From contig NZ_VOHA01000027.1 of assembly GCF_007859315.1 (NCBI RefSeq), positions 28,456 through 92,455 on the forward strand: a stretch of DNA of 64,000 nucleotides. The letters are read 5' to 3'. Origin of the DNA: Reyranella sp. CPCC 100927. GTDB lineage: Bacteria; Pseudomonadota; Alphaproteobacteria; Reyranellales; Reyranellaceae. Both the position numbers and the translations under genes were made by a program. The notes under the pieces were generated by a model that was not told the DNA's origin, searched no databases, and worked only from the letters and a program-made list of their open reading frames with translations. This document shows, piece by piece, positions 26,918 to 36,091 of this stretch (its first letter is position 1; the number at the start of each line of letters is the position of its first letter).

Positions 26918-27883
26918 TCACGCGACGGGATGCCAGCAGCGTGCGTGATGATCAGGCGCCATGTCGCGCAGGTCGGGCATTGTCGCGCATTGATCACTGG
27001 CGCGATCGCAGCGCGGTTGGAAGGCGCAGCCCGGCGGCAGCCGCAGGGGCGATGGCGCCATGCCGGGAATCTGGAACAACGCCTGGCCGCGATGACCGCG
27101 CGTCGGCACCGAGCCGATCAGGCCTCGCGTGTAGGGATGACGCGGCTGTTCGAGGATCGTCGCAGTCGGCCCGTGCTCGACGATGCGGCCGGCATACATC
27201 ACCGCGATGTGGTCGGCGAGTCCGGCCACGACGGCGAGGTCGTGCGTGACCCAGATCAGTGCCGTGCCGGTATCGCGGCACAGCTTGCGCATCTCGAACA
27301 GGATCTGGCCCTGGATGGTGACGTCGAGCGCCGTCGTGGGTTCGTCGGCAACGATCAGATCAGGCCGGTTCAACAGCGCGATGGCAATGGCGACACGCTG
27401 GCGCATGCCGCCGGAGAACTGGTGCGGATAGCTGCGCAGCCGTGCCTCGGGCGAGGGGATGCCGACCTGGGCCAGCGCCGCGAGCGCGCGGGCGCGCGCC
27501 GCGGCATCATCGACATCGTCATGGGCGCGCACAGCCTCGATCATCTGCGTATCGACGCGCAGCACCGGGTTGAGCGTCATCATCGGATCCTGGAACACCA
27601 TGGCGATGTTCTTGCCGCGCAGCGCGCGCAGCCGCTCCGGGGTCGCCCTGGTGAGGTCCTCGCCGCGATAGAGGATCTGTCCGTCGACGATGCGGCCCGG
27701 CGGGTCGATCAAGCCCAGGATGGAGAAGCCGGTGACACTCTTGCCCGAGCCGGACTCGCCTACCAGGCCGAGAACCTCGCCGGCCTTGACCTCGAAGTCG
27801 ACGCCGTCGACCGACTTCACGACACCCTCGCGCGTGAAGAAGTGCGTCTTGAGGTTCACGAGTTTCAGGGTGGGAGCGGTCAC
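26918..27883 (-). CDS. peptide ABC transporter ATP-binding protein (DppD/OppD type)
   Basis: The 321-residue product uses a GTG at 27883 (AAGGGA upstream); a longer frame reaches 27985 but the extra part is translated family A repeat. Walker A GESGSGKS, signature [15 protein letters not shown], Walker [13 protein letters not shown] and the H-loop in [12 protein letters not shown] are intact. The C-terminal segment [17 protein letters not shown] is the oligopeptide transporter domain. It is separated from the DppF-like gene by the methyltransferase and about 230 bp in which I see no convincing gene. Confidence 0.92.
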   Translation of the reverse strand: MTAPTLKLVNLKTHFFTREGVVKSVDGVDFEVKAGEVLGLVGESGSGKSVTGFSILGLIDPPGRIVDGQILYRGEDLTRATPERLRALRGKNIAMVFQDPMMTLNPVLRVDTQMIEAVRAHDDVDDAAARARALAALAQVGIPSPEARLRSYPHQFSGGMRQRVAIAIALLNRPDLIVADEPTTALDVTIQGQILFEMRKLCRDTGTALIWVTHDLAVVAGLADHIAVMYAGRIVEHGPTATILEQPRHPYTRGLIGSVPTRGHRGQALFQIPGMAPSPLRLPPGCAFQPRCDRASDQCATMPDLRDMAPDHHARCWHPVA

Positions 27884-27904
27884 TGGCTGTCGTCCCTTCA
27901 GTCC

Positions 27905-27983
27905 GTCATGTCGAGCGCAGCGAGACATCTCGCCGAAACAGAGCCTCCGTTCGCAGGAGATCCCTCGCTGCGCTCGGGATGAC
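27905..27983. repeat. family A hairpin repeat, copy 3
   Basis: The left arm begins GTCATGTCGAGCGCAGCGAG and the right arm GATCCCTCGCTGCGCTCGGG ends with ATGAC. It lies between the dppC-like and dppD-like genes. The arms differ at a few positions, and the loop is about 35 nt. Confidence 0.75.
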
Positions 27984-27994
27984 ATGACAACATC

Positions 27995-28924
27995 TCACCG
28001 CGCGTTCCGCGGATTGAGGATGTCGCGCAGGTGGTCGCCGACCAGGTTGATACCGATCAACGCAATGGCCAGCGCTACGCCGGGGAACAGGGCGATCCAG
28101 TACTTGCCGGCCATCAGGAACTCGAAGCCGTTGGCGATCAGCTTGCCCAGCGACGGTTCGGTGACCGGCACACCCAGTCCGAGGAACGACAGCGTGGCCT
28201 CGAGCGCGATCGCGTGCGCGATCTCGACGGTGGCGATCACGATCAGGGGCGGCAGGCAGTTGGGCAGCAGATGGCGCCACAGGATGCGTCGTTGCGGCAG
28301 CGCCAGGCAGCGTGCCGCTTCGATATATTCCTTCTCGCGCTCGACCAGGGCGGCGGCGCGCGCGGCGCGCGCGAAATATGCCCACTGCACCGCGATCAGG
28401 GCGTAGAGCACCTTGTCGACGCCCTGGCCCAGCACGGCCAGCAGGATCAGCGCCACCAGGATGGCGGGAAACGACAGCTGGATGTCGACGCAGCGCATCA
28501 GGAAGGCATCGACCCGGCCGCCGAAATACGCTGCCACCAGCCCGACCATGGTGCCGATCGCCAGCGCCGCCACGACGGATACGGCGCCCACCAGCAGCGA
28601 CACCCGAAGCCCGTACATGATGGCCGACAGCATGTCGCGCGCCTGTCCGTCGGTGCCCAGCCAGTAGGTCAGCGTGCCGTCGCTGCTGGCGGAACCGGGC
28701 GGCATCTTCGAATCGAAGATGTCGAGCTTGGCGATGTCATAGGGATTCTGCGGCGCCAGCCACGGCGCCAGCACCGCCGCGATGGCGATGATGATCACCA
28801 GCACCAGCCCGAAGAGCGCCAGCTTGCTTTCGCAGAACGCGCTGATGAAGCGGCGCAGCGGCGTTTCGACCTTGGCCGCGGGGCTCGTCGTGGTGGGCAG
28901 TTTGTCGGCGGCGAGATCGGTCAT
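27995..28924 (-). CDS. peptide ABC transporter permease (DppC type)
   Basis: The 309-residue product starts at the ATG at 28924, overlapping the DppB-like stop (ATGA). An N-terminal helix (about 37-57) is followed by an extracellular loop, then five more helices. The EAA loop is seen as EYIEAARCLALPQRRILWRH. It forms the inner-membrane channel with the DppB-like protein. The overlap shows that the two permeases are translationally coupled. Confidence 0.92.
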   Translation of the reverse strand: MTDLAADKLPTTTSPAAKVETPLRRFISAFCESKLALFGLVLVIIIAIAAVLAPWLAPQNPYDIAKLDIFDSKMPPGSASSDGTLTYWLGTDGQARDMLSAIMYGLRVSLLVGAVSVVAALAIGTMVGLVAAYFGGRVDAFLMRCVDIQLSFPAILVALILLAVLGQGVDKVLYALIAVQWAYFARAARAAALVEREKEYIEAARCLALPQRRILWRHLLPNCLPPLIVIATVEIAHAIALEATLSFLGLGVPVTEPSLGKLIANGFEFLMAGKYWIALFPGVALAIALIGINLVGDHLRDILNPRNAR

Positions 28925-29919
28925 CGGGCGGTCGCGTCCAGGCGCACGCGCGGATCGAGCACCGAATAGAGGATGTCGACCAGCAGGTTCAGCAACACCA
29001 GGAAGAACACGATGATCACGAGATAGGCCACCACCACCGGCCGGTCGAGCAGCAGGATCGAATCGATCAGCAGCTTGCCCATGCCCGGCCACGAAAAGAT
29101 CGTCTCGGTGACGACGGCAAACGCGATGACCTGGCCCAGCTCCAGCCCGGTGACCGTGGCGATCGGGATGGCGATGTTCTTCAGCACGTGCACGCCCACG
29201 ATGCGCCGTTCGCGCAGTCCCTTGGCGCGCGCGAACTTCACATAGTCCATCGGCAGCACTTCGCGGGTGGCGGCGCGCGTCAGCCGGATGATCAGCGCAC
29301 CCTTGGCCAGCGCCAGGGTCATCGCCGGCAGCAGCAGATGCAGCCAGCCTTGCGCTGTCAGGAAGCTCAGCTTGAGGCCGAAGACATCGACGGTCGGTCC
29401 GCGGCCCGACGAGGGCAGGCGCGGCCAGCCTGGAATCCAGTCGGGCAGCGCCACCGCGAACAGCATGATCAGCATCAGCCCGACCCAGAACGTCGGCAGG
29501 CTGAAACCCAGGATCGAGACCGTCATGATGCTGCGCGCACCGAAGCTGTCGGGCCGCAGGCCGGCGTACAGGCCCAGCGGCACGCCGATCAGCACGGCGA
29601 TCGTCATGGCGATCACGGCCAGCTCCAGGGTGGCGGGCATGTGCTGGAAGATCAGGCGCATCGCCGGCTCGCCGGCGCGGAACGACTTGCCGAAATCGCC
29701 GACCAGGGCCTTGCCGACGAACGTGAGGTACTGCTGCCAGATCGGCTGGTCGAGGCCCAGGTCGCGGATCACGGCCAGGCGATCGGCTTCGCTCGCCTGG
29801 TCGCTGATCAGCATCGCCACCGGGTTGCCGATCAGGTAGATGCCGCCGAACACCAGCGCCGACATCACGACCATCACCACGACGGCCTGCATCAGACGGC
29901 GGATGATGAAGACCAGCAT
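28921..29919 (-). CDS. peptide ABC transporter permease (DppB type)
   Basis: The 332-residue product has the DppB layout: an N-terminal helix FIIRRLMQAVVVMVVMSALV, a periplasmic domain including LGLDQPIWQQYLTFVGKAL and GDFGKSF, then five helices. The EAA loop is DYVKFARAKGLRERRIVG near residue 225. It pairs with the DppC-like subunit. A family A hairpin separates it from the substrate-binding protein gene upstream. Confidence 0.92.
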   Translation of the reverse strand: MLVFIIRRLMQAVVVMVVMSALVFGGIYLIGNPVAMLISDQASEADRLAVIRDLGLDQPIWQQYLTFVGKALVGDFGKSFRAGEPAMRLIFQHMPATLELAVIAMTIAVLIGVPLGLYAGLRPDSFGARSIMTVSILGFSLPTFWVGLMLIMLFAVALPDWIPGWPRLPSSGRGPTVDVFGLKLSFLTAQGWLHLLLPAMTLALAKGALIIRLTRAATREVLPMDYVKFARAKGLRERRIVGVHVLKNIAIPIATVTGLELGQVIAFAVVTETIFSWPGMGKLLIDSILLLDRPVVVAYLVIIVFFLVLLNLLVDILYSVLDPRVRLDATAR

Positions 29920-29923
29920 CGTG

Positions 29924-29993
29924 CTGTCATCCCGAGCGTAGCGAGGGATCTAGGCGCCGCACCCTGGATCCCTCGCTGCGCTCGGGATGACAG
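29924..29993. repeat. family A hairpin repeat, copy 4
   Basis: A compact and well-paired copy: 27-bp arms beginning CTGTCATCCCGAGCG, with a single T/C difference that still permits G-U pairing, and a loop of about 16 nt. It lies between the substrate-binding-protein gene and the permease genes, where a 3' stem-loop could keep the upstream mRNA more abundant. Confidence 0.88.
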
Positions 29994-30018
29994 GTGAGCG
30001 GTATCCAGTTCATAGGCC

Positions 30019-31602
30019 TCACGGTGCCGGCGTGACCATGTAGGGCAGCGTGTACTGATCGGCGCGGCCTTTGTAGGTCAGGCCCTTCTTCATGGCCCAC
30101 ACCGAAACCTCGAAGTGCAGCGGCAGGATGCCATGATCGTCCATGGCGAGCTTGCTCGCCTCCTGCAGCAGGGTGCGGCGCTTCTCGTCGTCGACCGTGC
30201 GCAGCGCCTCGACCAGCTTGGCATCCATGGCCGGATTGGAATAGCGGCCCTTGTTGGTGCCGCCCATGCCGCGCTCGGGGTTGGGCGTCGCCACCAGGGC
30301 GCGCAGCGGATCGGACATCTCGCCGGTGCTGGCACCCCAGCCTGCCAGATAGGCGCTGTACTTGAACTCGTCGCGGTTCTTGAAGAACACCGGCGGCGCC
30401 GAGGCCTCGATCTGTGTCTTCACGCCGACGCGGGTCCACAGGGCGGCGATGGTCTCGGCCACCTTGGCGTCGTTGATGTAGCGGCCGTTGGGTGTGCCGA
30501 GCGTGATCGAGAAGCCGTTGGGGTAGCCGGCCTCGGCCAGCAGCTTCTTGGCCTGCGCCACGTCGACCTTCTCGACCGGCGTGTCCTTGCGCGTACCGAA
30601 CATCGGGTAGGGCAGCAGGTCGCCGGCCGGCACCGCGAAGCCTTCCATGATGCGCTGCACGATGGCATTGCGATCGAGCGCCAGCGACAACGCCTGGCGC
30701 ACGCGCTTGTCCTTCAGCGGGTTCTTGCCGCCGGCGTCGGGAATGCCTGATGTGGGCTCGGTGAACTGGTCGAGATGGATGTAGATGATGCGGTTGGAGA
30801 GCGCCCGCGCCAGGGTCACGCGCTCGTTGGTCGCCAGCTTGGGCAGGTCGACCGTCGGCGGGTTCTCGATGAAGTCGACATCGCCCGACAGCAGGCCGGC
30901 GACGCGGGTGGCGGCGTTGGTCAGCGGCCGGAAGATCACCTTCTTCCATGCCGCTTTCGCACCCCAATAGCCGTCGTAGCGCTCGACCACCAGCTGGTTG
31001 CCGCGCGACCATTCGACGAACTTGAACGGCCCGGTGCCGACCAGTCCTTCGCCGCGGTTGAGCTGCTCGGTGGTCTTGCCTTCCGGCGCTGGGCCGGACG
31101 CCGCTTTCTTGGACAGGATGCGGATCGCCACCATGTCGACCGGCAGCAGCGGTGCCGGCGCCGCCGTGCGCAGCCGTACGGTCAAGGGATCAACCACGTC
31201 GATGCCGACGATCTGCTTGGTGAACTGCGTGAAGGGCGAGGGCGCGTTGGGCACCTTGGCGGCACGCTCGATGGTGAACACCACGTCCTCGGCGGTGAAC
31301 GGCGAGCCATCATGGAATTTGACGCCCTCGCGCAGCTTGAATTCCCAGGTCGTGTCGTTGACCGCCTTCCACGACACCGCCAGTGCCGGCTGCAGGTTCT
31401 GTTCCGGATCCTGTGCCACCAGCGCCTCGAACATGTTGAGCGCGATCTGATTGTTGGGCGACAGGTTGTGGTATTGCGGATCGAGCGAACTGGGTTCGGT
31501 CGACAGGCCGATTTTCAGCTCCTGTGCGACCGCGGGCCACGCCGCCAGAGCGACGGAAAAGACGGCGGCGGCCAGCACCGCGCCAGCCTTGCGATGGATC
31601 AT
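30019..31602 (-). CDS. peptide ABC transporter substrate-binding protein (SBP family 5, DppA-like)
   Basis: The 527-residue product has a signal peptide (AVFSVALAAWPAVAQE, cleavage about residue 26). Family 5 features: LKIGLSTEPSSLDPQYHNLS at the mature start, TTWEFKLREGVKFHDGSPF near residue 82, and lobe II with KRVRQALSLALDRNAIVQRI. It captures peptides, nickel or opine-like solutes in the periplasm for the Dpp-like permease. The substrate cannot be named from sequence. It is the first gene of the transporter unit, with a 186-bp upstream region shared with the divergent RMD1-like gene. Confidence 0.9.
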   Translation of the reverse strand: MIHRKAGAVLAAAVFSVALAAWPAVAQELKIGLSTEPSSLDPQYHNLSPNNQIALNMFEALVAQDPEQNLQPALAVSWKAVNDTTWEFKLREGVKFHDGSPFTAEDVVFTIERAAKVPNAPSPFTQFTKQIVGIDVVDPLTVRLRTAAPAPLLPVDMVAIRILSKKAASGPAPEGKTTEQLNRGEGLVGTGPFKFVEWSRGNQLVVERYDGYWGAKAAWKKVIFRPLTNAATRVAGLLSGDVDFIENPPTVDLPKLATNERVTLARALSNRIIYIHLDQFTEPTSGIPDAGGKNPLKDKRVRQALSLALDRNAIVQRIMEGFAVPAGDLLPYPMFGTRKDTPVEKVDVAQAKKLLAEAGYPNGFSITLGTPNGRYINDAKVAETIAALWTRVGVKTQIEASAPPVFFKNRDEFKYSAYLAGWGASTGEMSDPLRALVATPNPERGMGGTNKGRYSNPAMDAKLVEALRTVDDEKRRTLLQEASKLAMDDHGILPLHFEVSVWAMKKGLTYKGRADQYTLPYMVTPAP

Positions 31603-31788
31603 GACAAGCTCCCTGTACCCGGCACCCTACGCTGCGCCGTCGTTTCGTTCGTCCTGCGATTCCTAGGCAGCCGGCGCGTCCTTGGCAAGGCGATCGCGTT
31701 CACCCCTGTGTCATGTGCCCCGTGTCCTCTGTCATGTCGCTGCGGCCGTTCCCACGTAACATTTCGGTACTGGCGATAGGGGTGACCC

Positions 31789-32634
31789 ATGACCGACGGC
31801 GGCGTGGCGGCAGATGGGCCTGCGCAGGCACTCAGGATGCTGGCAGGACGTACGGAATGGACCCTGAAGGCGATCCTGGTGGGCGAGCGCATCGACACAC
31901 GCGGCCTGGGTGCGGCGACCGGGGCCACCACGACGCCGGTGACCCTGCAGCCGCCCGATGGCGGTCTGGTGTTTGTCTTCCGCTATGGCGTGGTCGCCCT
32001 GGTGGGCCTCGACGCGGTCGCCGAACGCCGGCTCCTCGAGTCCCTGCACGGGCGCGTCGTTGCGCCGGAGGTGTCCCCGGCGACGGAGGAGGTCAAAATC
32101 GTGCTGGGCGGTGCCGCGGCCGATGCCGCCGCGACGACGGAGGCGATCGTCCTGCCGGACGCCACGATGGAGCATCTTCAGATCGTGGCCAGCGCGCTCT
32201 CCAAGAGCGTCGTGCTGGCGCATCAGGAAAATGCCGTTGCCGCGGCGCTGGATCGCATCGAACCCTTCGTCTTCCAGCTGCGTGACCGCGGCGGCGTGGT
32301 GACCAAGGGTGCCGCTTTGCTGCGGCAGGTCGGCCACGTGCTGTCGGCCATGCAGCGCATGACGGTCAGGGTCGAGGCGGAAGACAAGCCCGACCTGCTG
32401 TGGGACCACCCGCAGCTCGAGCGCCTGTATGCCCGCCTGGCCGACGAATACGAGATCGTCGAACGCAGCCGCGCGCTGGGTCGCAAGTTCACGCTGATCA
32501 ACGAGTCGGTCACCTCGCTGCTGCAGGTCGTCGACACGCGCCACGCCCTTCGCCTGGAGTGGGCCATCATCCTGCTGATCGCGTTCGAGATCCTGCTCAG
32601 CCTGTACGGCCTTTTCGTTCAGGGCGCGCACTAG
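31789..32634 (+). CDS. RMD1/YagE (DUF155) family protein
   Basis: The 281-residue product has the DUF155 architecture: an N-terminal domain with VFVFRYGVVALVGLD (about 63-78), EEVKIVLGG, then SKSVVLAHQENAVAAALDRIEPF, a long helical segment, and one C-terminal membrane helix (about 255-277, WAIILLIAFEILLSLYGLF). In yeast the RMD1/RMD8 group is needed for meiotic division or mitochondrial translation; the bacterial role is unknown. Its stop codon overlaps the convergent antiporter gene's stop (CTAG). Confidence 0.82.
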   Translation: MTDGGVAADGPAQALRMLAGRTEWTLKAILVGERIDTRGLGAATGATTTPVTLQPPDGGLVFVFRYGVVALVGLDAVAERRLLESLHGRVVAPEVSPATEEVKIVLGGAAADAAATTEAIVLPDATMEHLQIVASALSKSVVLAHQENAVAAALDRIEPFVFQLRDRGGVVTKGAALLRQVGHVLSAMQRMTVRVEAEDKPDLLWDHPQLERLYARLADEYEIVERSRALGRKFTLINESVTSLLQVVDTRHALRLEWAIILLIAFEILLSLYGLFVQGAH

Positions 32635-34403
32635 CCCGGGAGCGCGGGCGCCTCGCCCGCATCGGTGCCGGGCGTCGAACCAGAAGCGGGCGACACGCCC
32701 GCCTTAGCCGACGCCGCTGCCGTTTCCTTGGCGCGCGCCACCATGCCCAGTCCGATCTCGCGCTCGCCCATGACGGTGGCGGTGGCGCCGCAGGCGCGCA
32801 GGTGCTCGATCTCGGCGTCGGAATGGGCGCGGGCGAGGATCTCGAGATCGGCACGCTGGGCCCGCGCTTGCTGCACGATCTGGCCAGCCTCGAAGGCATC
32901 GGGAATGGCCACGAACAGGCAGCGCGCCGCGGCGAGATTGGCCGCCGCCAGCACCGGCGGCGCCGCGGCGTTGCCGCGGATCACGGCGATATTGCGTTCG
33001 CGCAGCGCCTCGACCACCTCGCGTCGATCCTCGATCACCAGGATCGGCCAGCCATCCTCGCGCAAGGCCTCGCTGATCACGCTGCCGACCCGCCCGTGGC
33101 CCACGATGACGGCATGGTCGGTCTGCGTTGTCATCGGCAGGTCATCTTCCGGTTCCGCTGGCGTCGGAACCTCGACGGTCGCGGTCGTCGTGGCGCGTCG
33201 CTCCAGGCGCGGGCCGAACCGGTCGACAGCCACAAAAATCAGCGGATTGGCCAGGATCGACAGGATGGCGCCGGCGAGGATCAGGTCCTGGCCCTCCTTG
33301 GGCAGCAGGCCCAGGCTCAATCCCAGGCTGGCGAGGATGAAGGAGAATTCGCCGATCTGGGCCAGGCTGGCGGAAATGGTCAGCGCCGTTCCCATGGGGT
33401 GCTTGAAGGCACGCACGATCAGCAGGGCGGCGATCGATTTGCCGACCAGGATGATCAGCAGCACCGCCAGCATGGGCAGCGGATCGTGGAGCACGATCAT
33501 CGGGTCGAACAGCATGCCGACGGAGACGAAGAACAACACCGCGAAGGCGTCGCGCAGCGGCATCGCCTCGGCGGCGGCCTGCTGGCTGAGATCGGACTCG
33601 CTCATCACCATGCCGGCGAAGAAAGCGCCCAATGCAAAGGAGACGCCGAACAACGACGCCGCGCCGTAGGCGACGCCCAGCGCGATCGCCAGCACAGACA
33701 GACGGAACAGTTCGCGCGACCCGGTATGCGCGATATGGTGCAGGATCCAGGGCACCAGCCGGCGGCCGACCACCAGCATCAGGGCCACGAAGCCTGCGAC
33801 CTTGGCCAGCGTGATCGCCAGCGCCTCCAGGATGGCCGGTGCGCCCTGTGCGGTGGTGCCGTCAGCCCCCTTGCCGCCCAGCAGGCCGGCGACGGCGGGC
33901 AGCAGCACCAGGGCCAGCACCATCGCCAGGTCTTCGACGATCAGCCAGCCTACGGCGATGCGGCCGCGATCGGTCTCCAGGATGCGGCGCTCCTCCAGCG
34001 CCCGCAGCAACACCACCGTGCTGGCCACTGACAAGGCTAGGCCGAACACGATGCCGGCGCCCAGGCCCCAGCCCATGGCCCAGGCCAGCGCCATGCCCAG
34101 CAGGGTTGCGAAGCCGATCTGGACCAGGGCGCCGGGAATGGCGATCGCCTTCACCGACATCAGGTCCTTCAGCGAGAAGTGCAGGCCAACGCCGAACATC
34201 AGCAGGATGACGCCGATCTCCGCCAGTTCCGGCGCCAGGGTCTGGTCGGCAACGAACCCGGGTGTATGCGGCCCGACCAGCACACCGGCGATCAGATAAC
34301 CGACCAGCGGCGACAGGCGCAGCCGGTTGGCCAGCGCGCCGAGGAGGAAGGCAAGCCCGATGCCGGCGACGATGGTCTCGATCAGCGGTGTGTGATGCGG
34401 CAT
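32631..34403 (-). CDS. Kef-type cation:proton antiporter with TrkA-N domain (YbaL-like)
   Basis: The 590-residue product starts at the ATG at 34403. The membrane part (about 1-385) has 12 or so helices with GLAFLLGALANRLRLSPLVG and FGVGLHFSLKDL. A cytoplasmic Rossmann domain (VIVGHGRVGSVISEALRE, about 429) is a TrkA-N NAD-binding module, as in KefB/KefC and YbaL. It exchanges K+ or Na+ for protons. The last 23 or so residues are encoded by a family B repeat, giving a Pro/Ala/Gly tail. It is convergent with the RMD1-like gene. Confidence 0.88.
   Translation of the reverse strand: MPHHTPLIETIVAGIGLAFLLGALANRLRLSPLVGYLIAGVLVGPHTPGFVADQTLAPELAEIGVILLMFGVGLHFSLKDLMSVKAIAIPGALVQIGFATLLGMALAWAMGWGLGAGIVFGLALSVASTVVLLRALEERRILETDRGRIAVGWLIVEDLAMVLALVLLPAVAGLLGGKGADGTTAQGAPAILEALAITLAKVAGFVALMLVVGRRLVPWILHHIAHTGSRELFRLSVLAIALGVAYGAASLFGVSFALGAFFAGMVMSESDLSQQAAAEAMPLRDAFAVLFFVSVGMLFDPMIVLHDPLPMLAVLLIILVGKSIAALLIVRAFKHPMGTALTISASLAQIGEFSFILASLGLSLGLLPKEGQDLILAGAILSILANPLIFVAVDRFGPRLERRATTTATVEVPTPAEPEDDLPMTTQTDHAVIVGHGRVGSVISEALREDGWPILVIEDRREVVEALRERNIAVIRGNAAAPPVLAAANLAAARCLFVAIPDAFEAGQIVQQARAQRADLEILARAHSDAEIEHLRACGATATVMGEREIGLGMVARAKETAAASAKAGVSPASGSTPGTDAGEAPALPG
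32635..32703. repeat. family B hairpin repeat, copy 3 (coding)
   Basis: GGGAGCGCGGGCGCCTCGCC and a right arm GCGGGCGACACGCCCGCC flank a short loop. Only the inner part of the standard family B arm is complete. It encodes the C-terminal tail of the Kef-type antiporter. Confidence 0.65.
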
Positions 34404-34541
34404 GTGTCGGCGGCGCGCTCCCCGTTCGATCAAGGGATGGGTGGAGAGACGACCGATGCCGCCCCCGGCACCGTGCCACATCGCACGGTGTCATGCGAGC
34501 CGCGAAACGGCCATGTCAGGGATGCGGACGGCTGGTTTCGC

Positions 34542-34718
34542 CTAGCCGACGACGCAGGTCCAGATCAGCGCGAAGATGACTGATACGATGGCGGCGCCCG
34601 CCACCAGTTGAAGCGTAGCCGCGCCCAGGTTGTTGCCGAAAAGGTTGTGGCGCCAATCGAAGTAGGGCGTGAAGCTTTCGTGCCGCCTGCGGTCCTCATC
34701 GCCTGTGTCCTTCGTCAC
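34542..34718 (-). CDS. small single-pass membrane protein (58 residues)
   Basis: Reading leftward, a GTG at 34718 preceded by GGTGAAGGA opens a 58-codon frame ending with TAG at 34542. The product starts with a charged N-terminus (VTKDTGDEDRRRHESF), then PYFDWRHNLFGNN and a hydrophobic helix LQLVAGAAIVSVIFALIWTC near the C-terminus. The clear charged-then-transmembrane layout and the ribosome-binding site support a real gene. It has no recognised family. It lies alone in a 450-bp gap between the antiporter and the NlpC/P60-like gene. Confidence 0.6.
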   Translation of the reverse strand: MTKDTGDEDRRRHESFTPYFDWRHNLFGNNLGAATLQLVAGAAIVSVIFALIWTCVVG

Positions 34719-34851
34719 GTGTCCTTCACCTTATCAGTGGCTTGGCACACACCTGTTACCGGGTCGCGACACGCTCACGCCATTGCGGTGGCTCCAGCGT
34801 AGCCCCTCTCGGATACACTGCGCCGGTGCCGAGGCAGGATGTGAGGGCGCC

Positions 34852-35283
34852 ATGACCGTCAGCACGATCATTTCTGATATTCCAGATCGGTTCTGGAAGA
34901 TACCCTACGACACCGCCCATGATCGCGGCTCGCCCATCCTGGTGGGCATTGAAGCCGGCGCGAATTGCCAGAACTTCGCCTACGAGTTGCTGCGCCACTT
35001 CGGACGGTATGTCCCCCATCTGCGCTCAAGTGATCTGTGGGACGACACGGCGCACACGATCGCGGCCGATGCATATGAGCCGCTCGATCTGCTGCTCTTC
35101 AATCGTACGCGCAGTGCCTGGGGCGCACATGTTGCGGTCTATGTTGGCGATGACCAGGCCATCCATCTCAGTCGCCGGGTCGGCCTCGCCGCCGTATGGT
35201 CGCTGGCGAAGTTCGCCGCACAAGCGGAGTACCAGATCATCATCGGCGCAAAACGACCGGTTTCGATCGAGACCAAACGATGA
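34852..35283 (+). CDS. NlpC/P60-like cysteine hydrolase domain protein
   Basis: The 143-residue product starts at the ATG at 34852. GANCQNFAYELLRHFG (Cys39), SAWGAHVAVYVGDDQAIHLS (His93 and His105) form the Cys-His-His layout of NlpC/P60 peptidases and amidases. It has no signal peptide or wall-binding domain, so it may act in the cytosol or be a divergent papain-like amidase. Its codon use is somewhat less GC-rich than the neighbours, hinting at an accessory gene. It is convergent with the LRR gene 21 bp away. Confidence 0.65.
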   Translation: MTVSTIISDIPDRFWKIPYDTAHDRGSPILVGIEAGANCQNFAYELLRHFGRYVPHLRSSDLWDDTAHTIAADAYEPLDLLLFNRTRSAWGAHVAVYVGDDQAIHLSRRVGLAAVWSLAKFAAQAEYQIIIGAKRPVSIETKR

Positions 35284-35304
35284 AAAAGAGCATTTGCTTC
35301 GTGG

Positions 35305-35967
35305 CTAGAGGTATATGGCGCAACCGCGACTTTCGAGTTCGGCGAACCATCGGGGTGGGCTCAGGGTGGTTACCCAGCGCAGGTCGATTTTTTCGAGACG
35401 CGGCAACGCCAGCAAGGCGTCGGGCAGTTGGGTGATGGGGTTGCCTCGGAGGTCGATCTGGCGGAGCTCGAGCATTGAGCCGATCGCTGCCGGGAGCTCG
35501 GTAAGCCGGTTGTTGCGCAGGTGCAGTTCGCGCAGCCGCGTCAGTCGCGCCATGGACGGCGGCAGGTGCGTGAGCTGGTTGTCGGTAACGCGCAACTCGA
35601 TCAGGCCTGACATCTGGGTGACTGCCTCGGGCAGGACCTCGAAGGCATTGTCGCTGATGTTGAGATAGCGCAGCGCGGTCAGGCGGCCCAGGGTTGCGGG
35701 CAGCGTCGAGAGCCGGTTGTCATGCAGGTAGAGGAAATCGCTCAGGGCTTCGAGGTGTCCCAGTTCGGACGGAACGTCGTGAAGCTGGTTGTGACCGAGA
35801 TCGAGCATGCGCAGGTTGCGCAATGCGCCAACGCGTTCGGATATCCGGGCCAGGCCGTTGTCCGCCAGCACCAGGCTGCGAAGGTCGGTTCGATCCCAGA
35901 TCGCATCGGGAACGACACCGAGACCTTGTTTCCAAAGCGAGAGATGCGGTCCCGTGGTGCTCGTCAT
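35305..35967 (-). CDS. leucine-rich repeat protein
   Basis: The 220-residue product starts at the ATG at 35967. It consists almost wholly of about eight repeats of the ~23-residue type LxxLxLxxNxLxxLPxxLG, for example LRMLDLGHNQLHDVPSELGH and LRELHLRNNRLTELPAAIGS. The family forms solenoids that bind proteins. There is no signal peptide, so it is probably cytosolic. No partner gene is evident; the convergent NlpC/P60-like gene is the nearest. Confidence 0.85.
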   Translation of the reverse strand: MTSTTGPHLSLWKQGLGVVPDAIWDRTDLRSLVLADNGLARISERVGALRNLRMLDLGHNQLHDVPSELGHLEALSDFLYLHDNRLSTLPATLGRLTALRYLNISDNAFEVLPEAVTQMSGLIELRVTDNQLTHLPPSMARLTRLRELHLRNNRLTELPAAIGSMLELRQIDLRGNPITQLPDALLALPRLEKIDLRWVTTLSPPRWFAELESRGCAIYL

Positions 35968-36091
35968 CGGCCGACCCTGAGCCGGCCTCGAACCCTTTTC
36001 AAGGGGGCTGGTGCCGCTGCAGCTTGGCCAAGACGGCAGTGAGAAGGTCACGCATGATTGGTCTGAAATGAAAGCGCCGAGGTGAAATCCT

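Noticed and set aside
27884..27985. N-terminal extension of the DppD-like ATPase starting MSSRAQRGIS
   Set aside because: This peptide is simply translated family A repeat; the homologous part starts at the GTG at 27883.
34404..34541. tRNA or ncRNA between the antiporter and the small membrane protein
   Set aside because: No cloverleaf or stable long hairpin can be drawn; nothing beyond leader sequence is seen.
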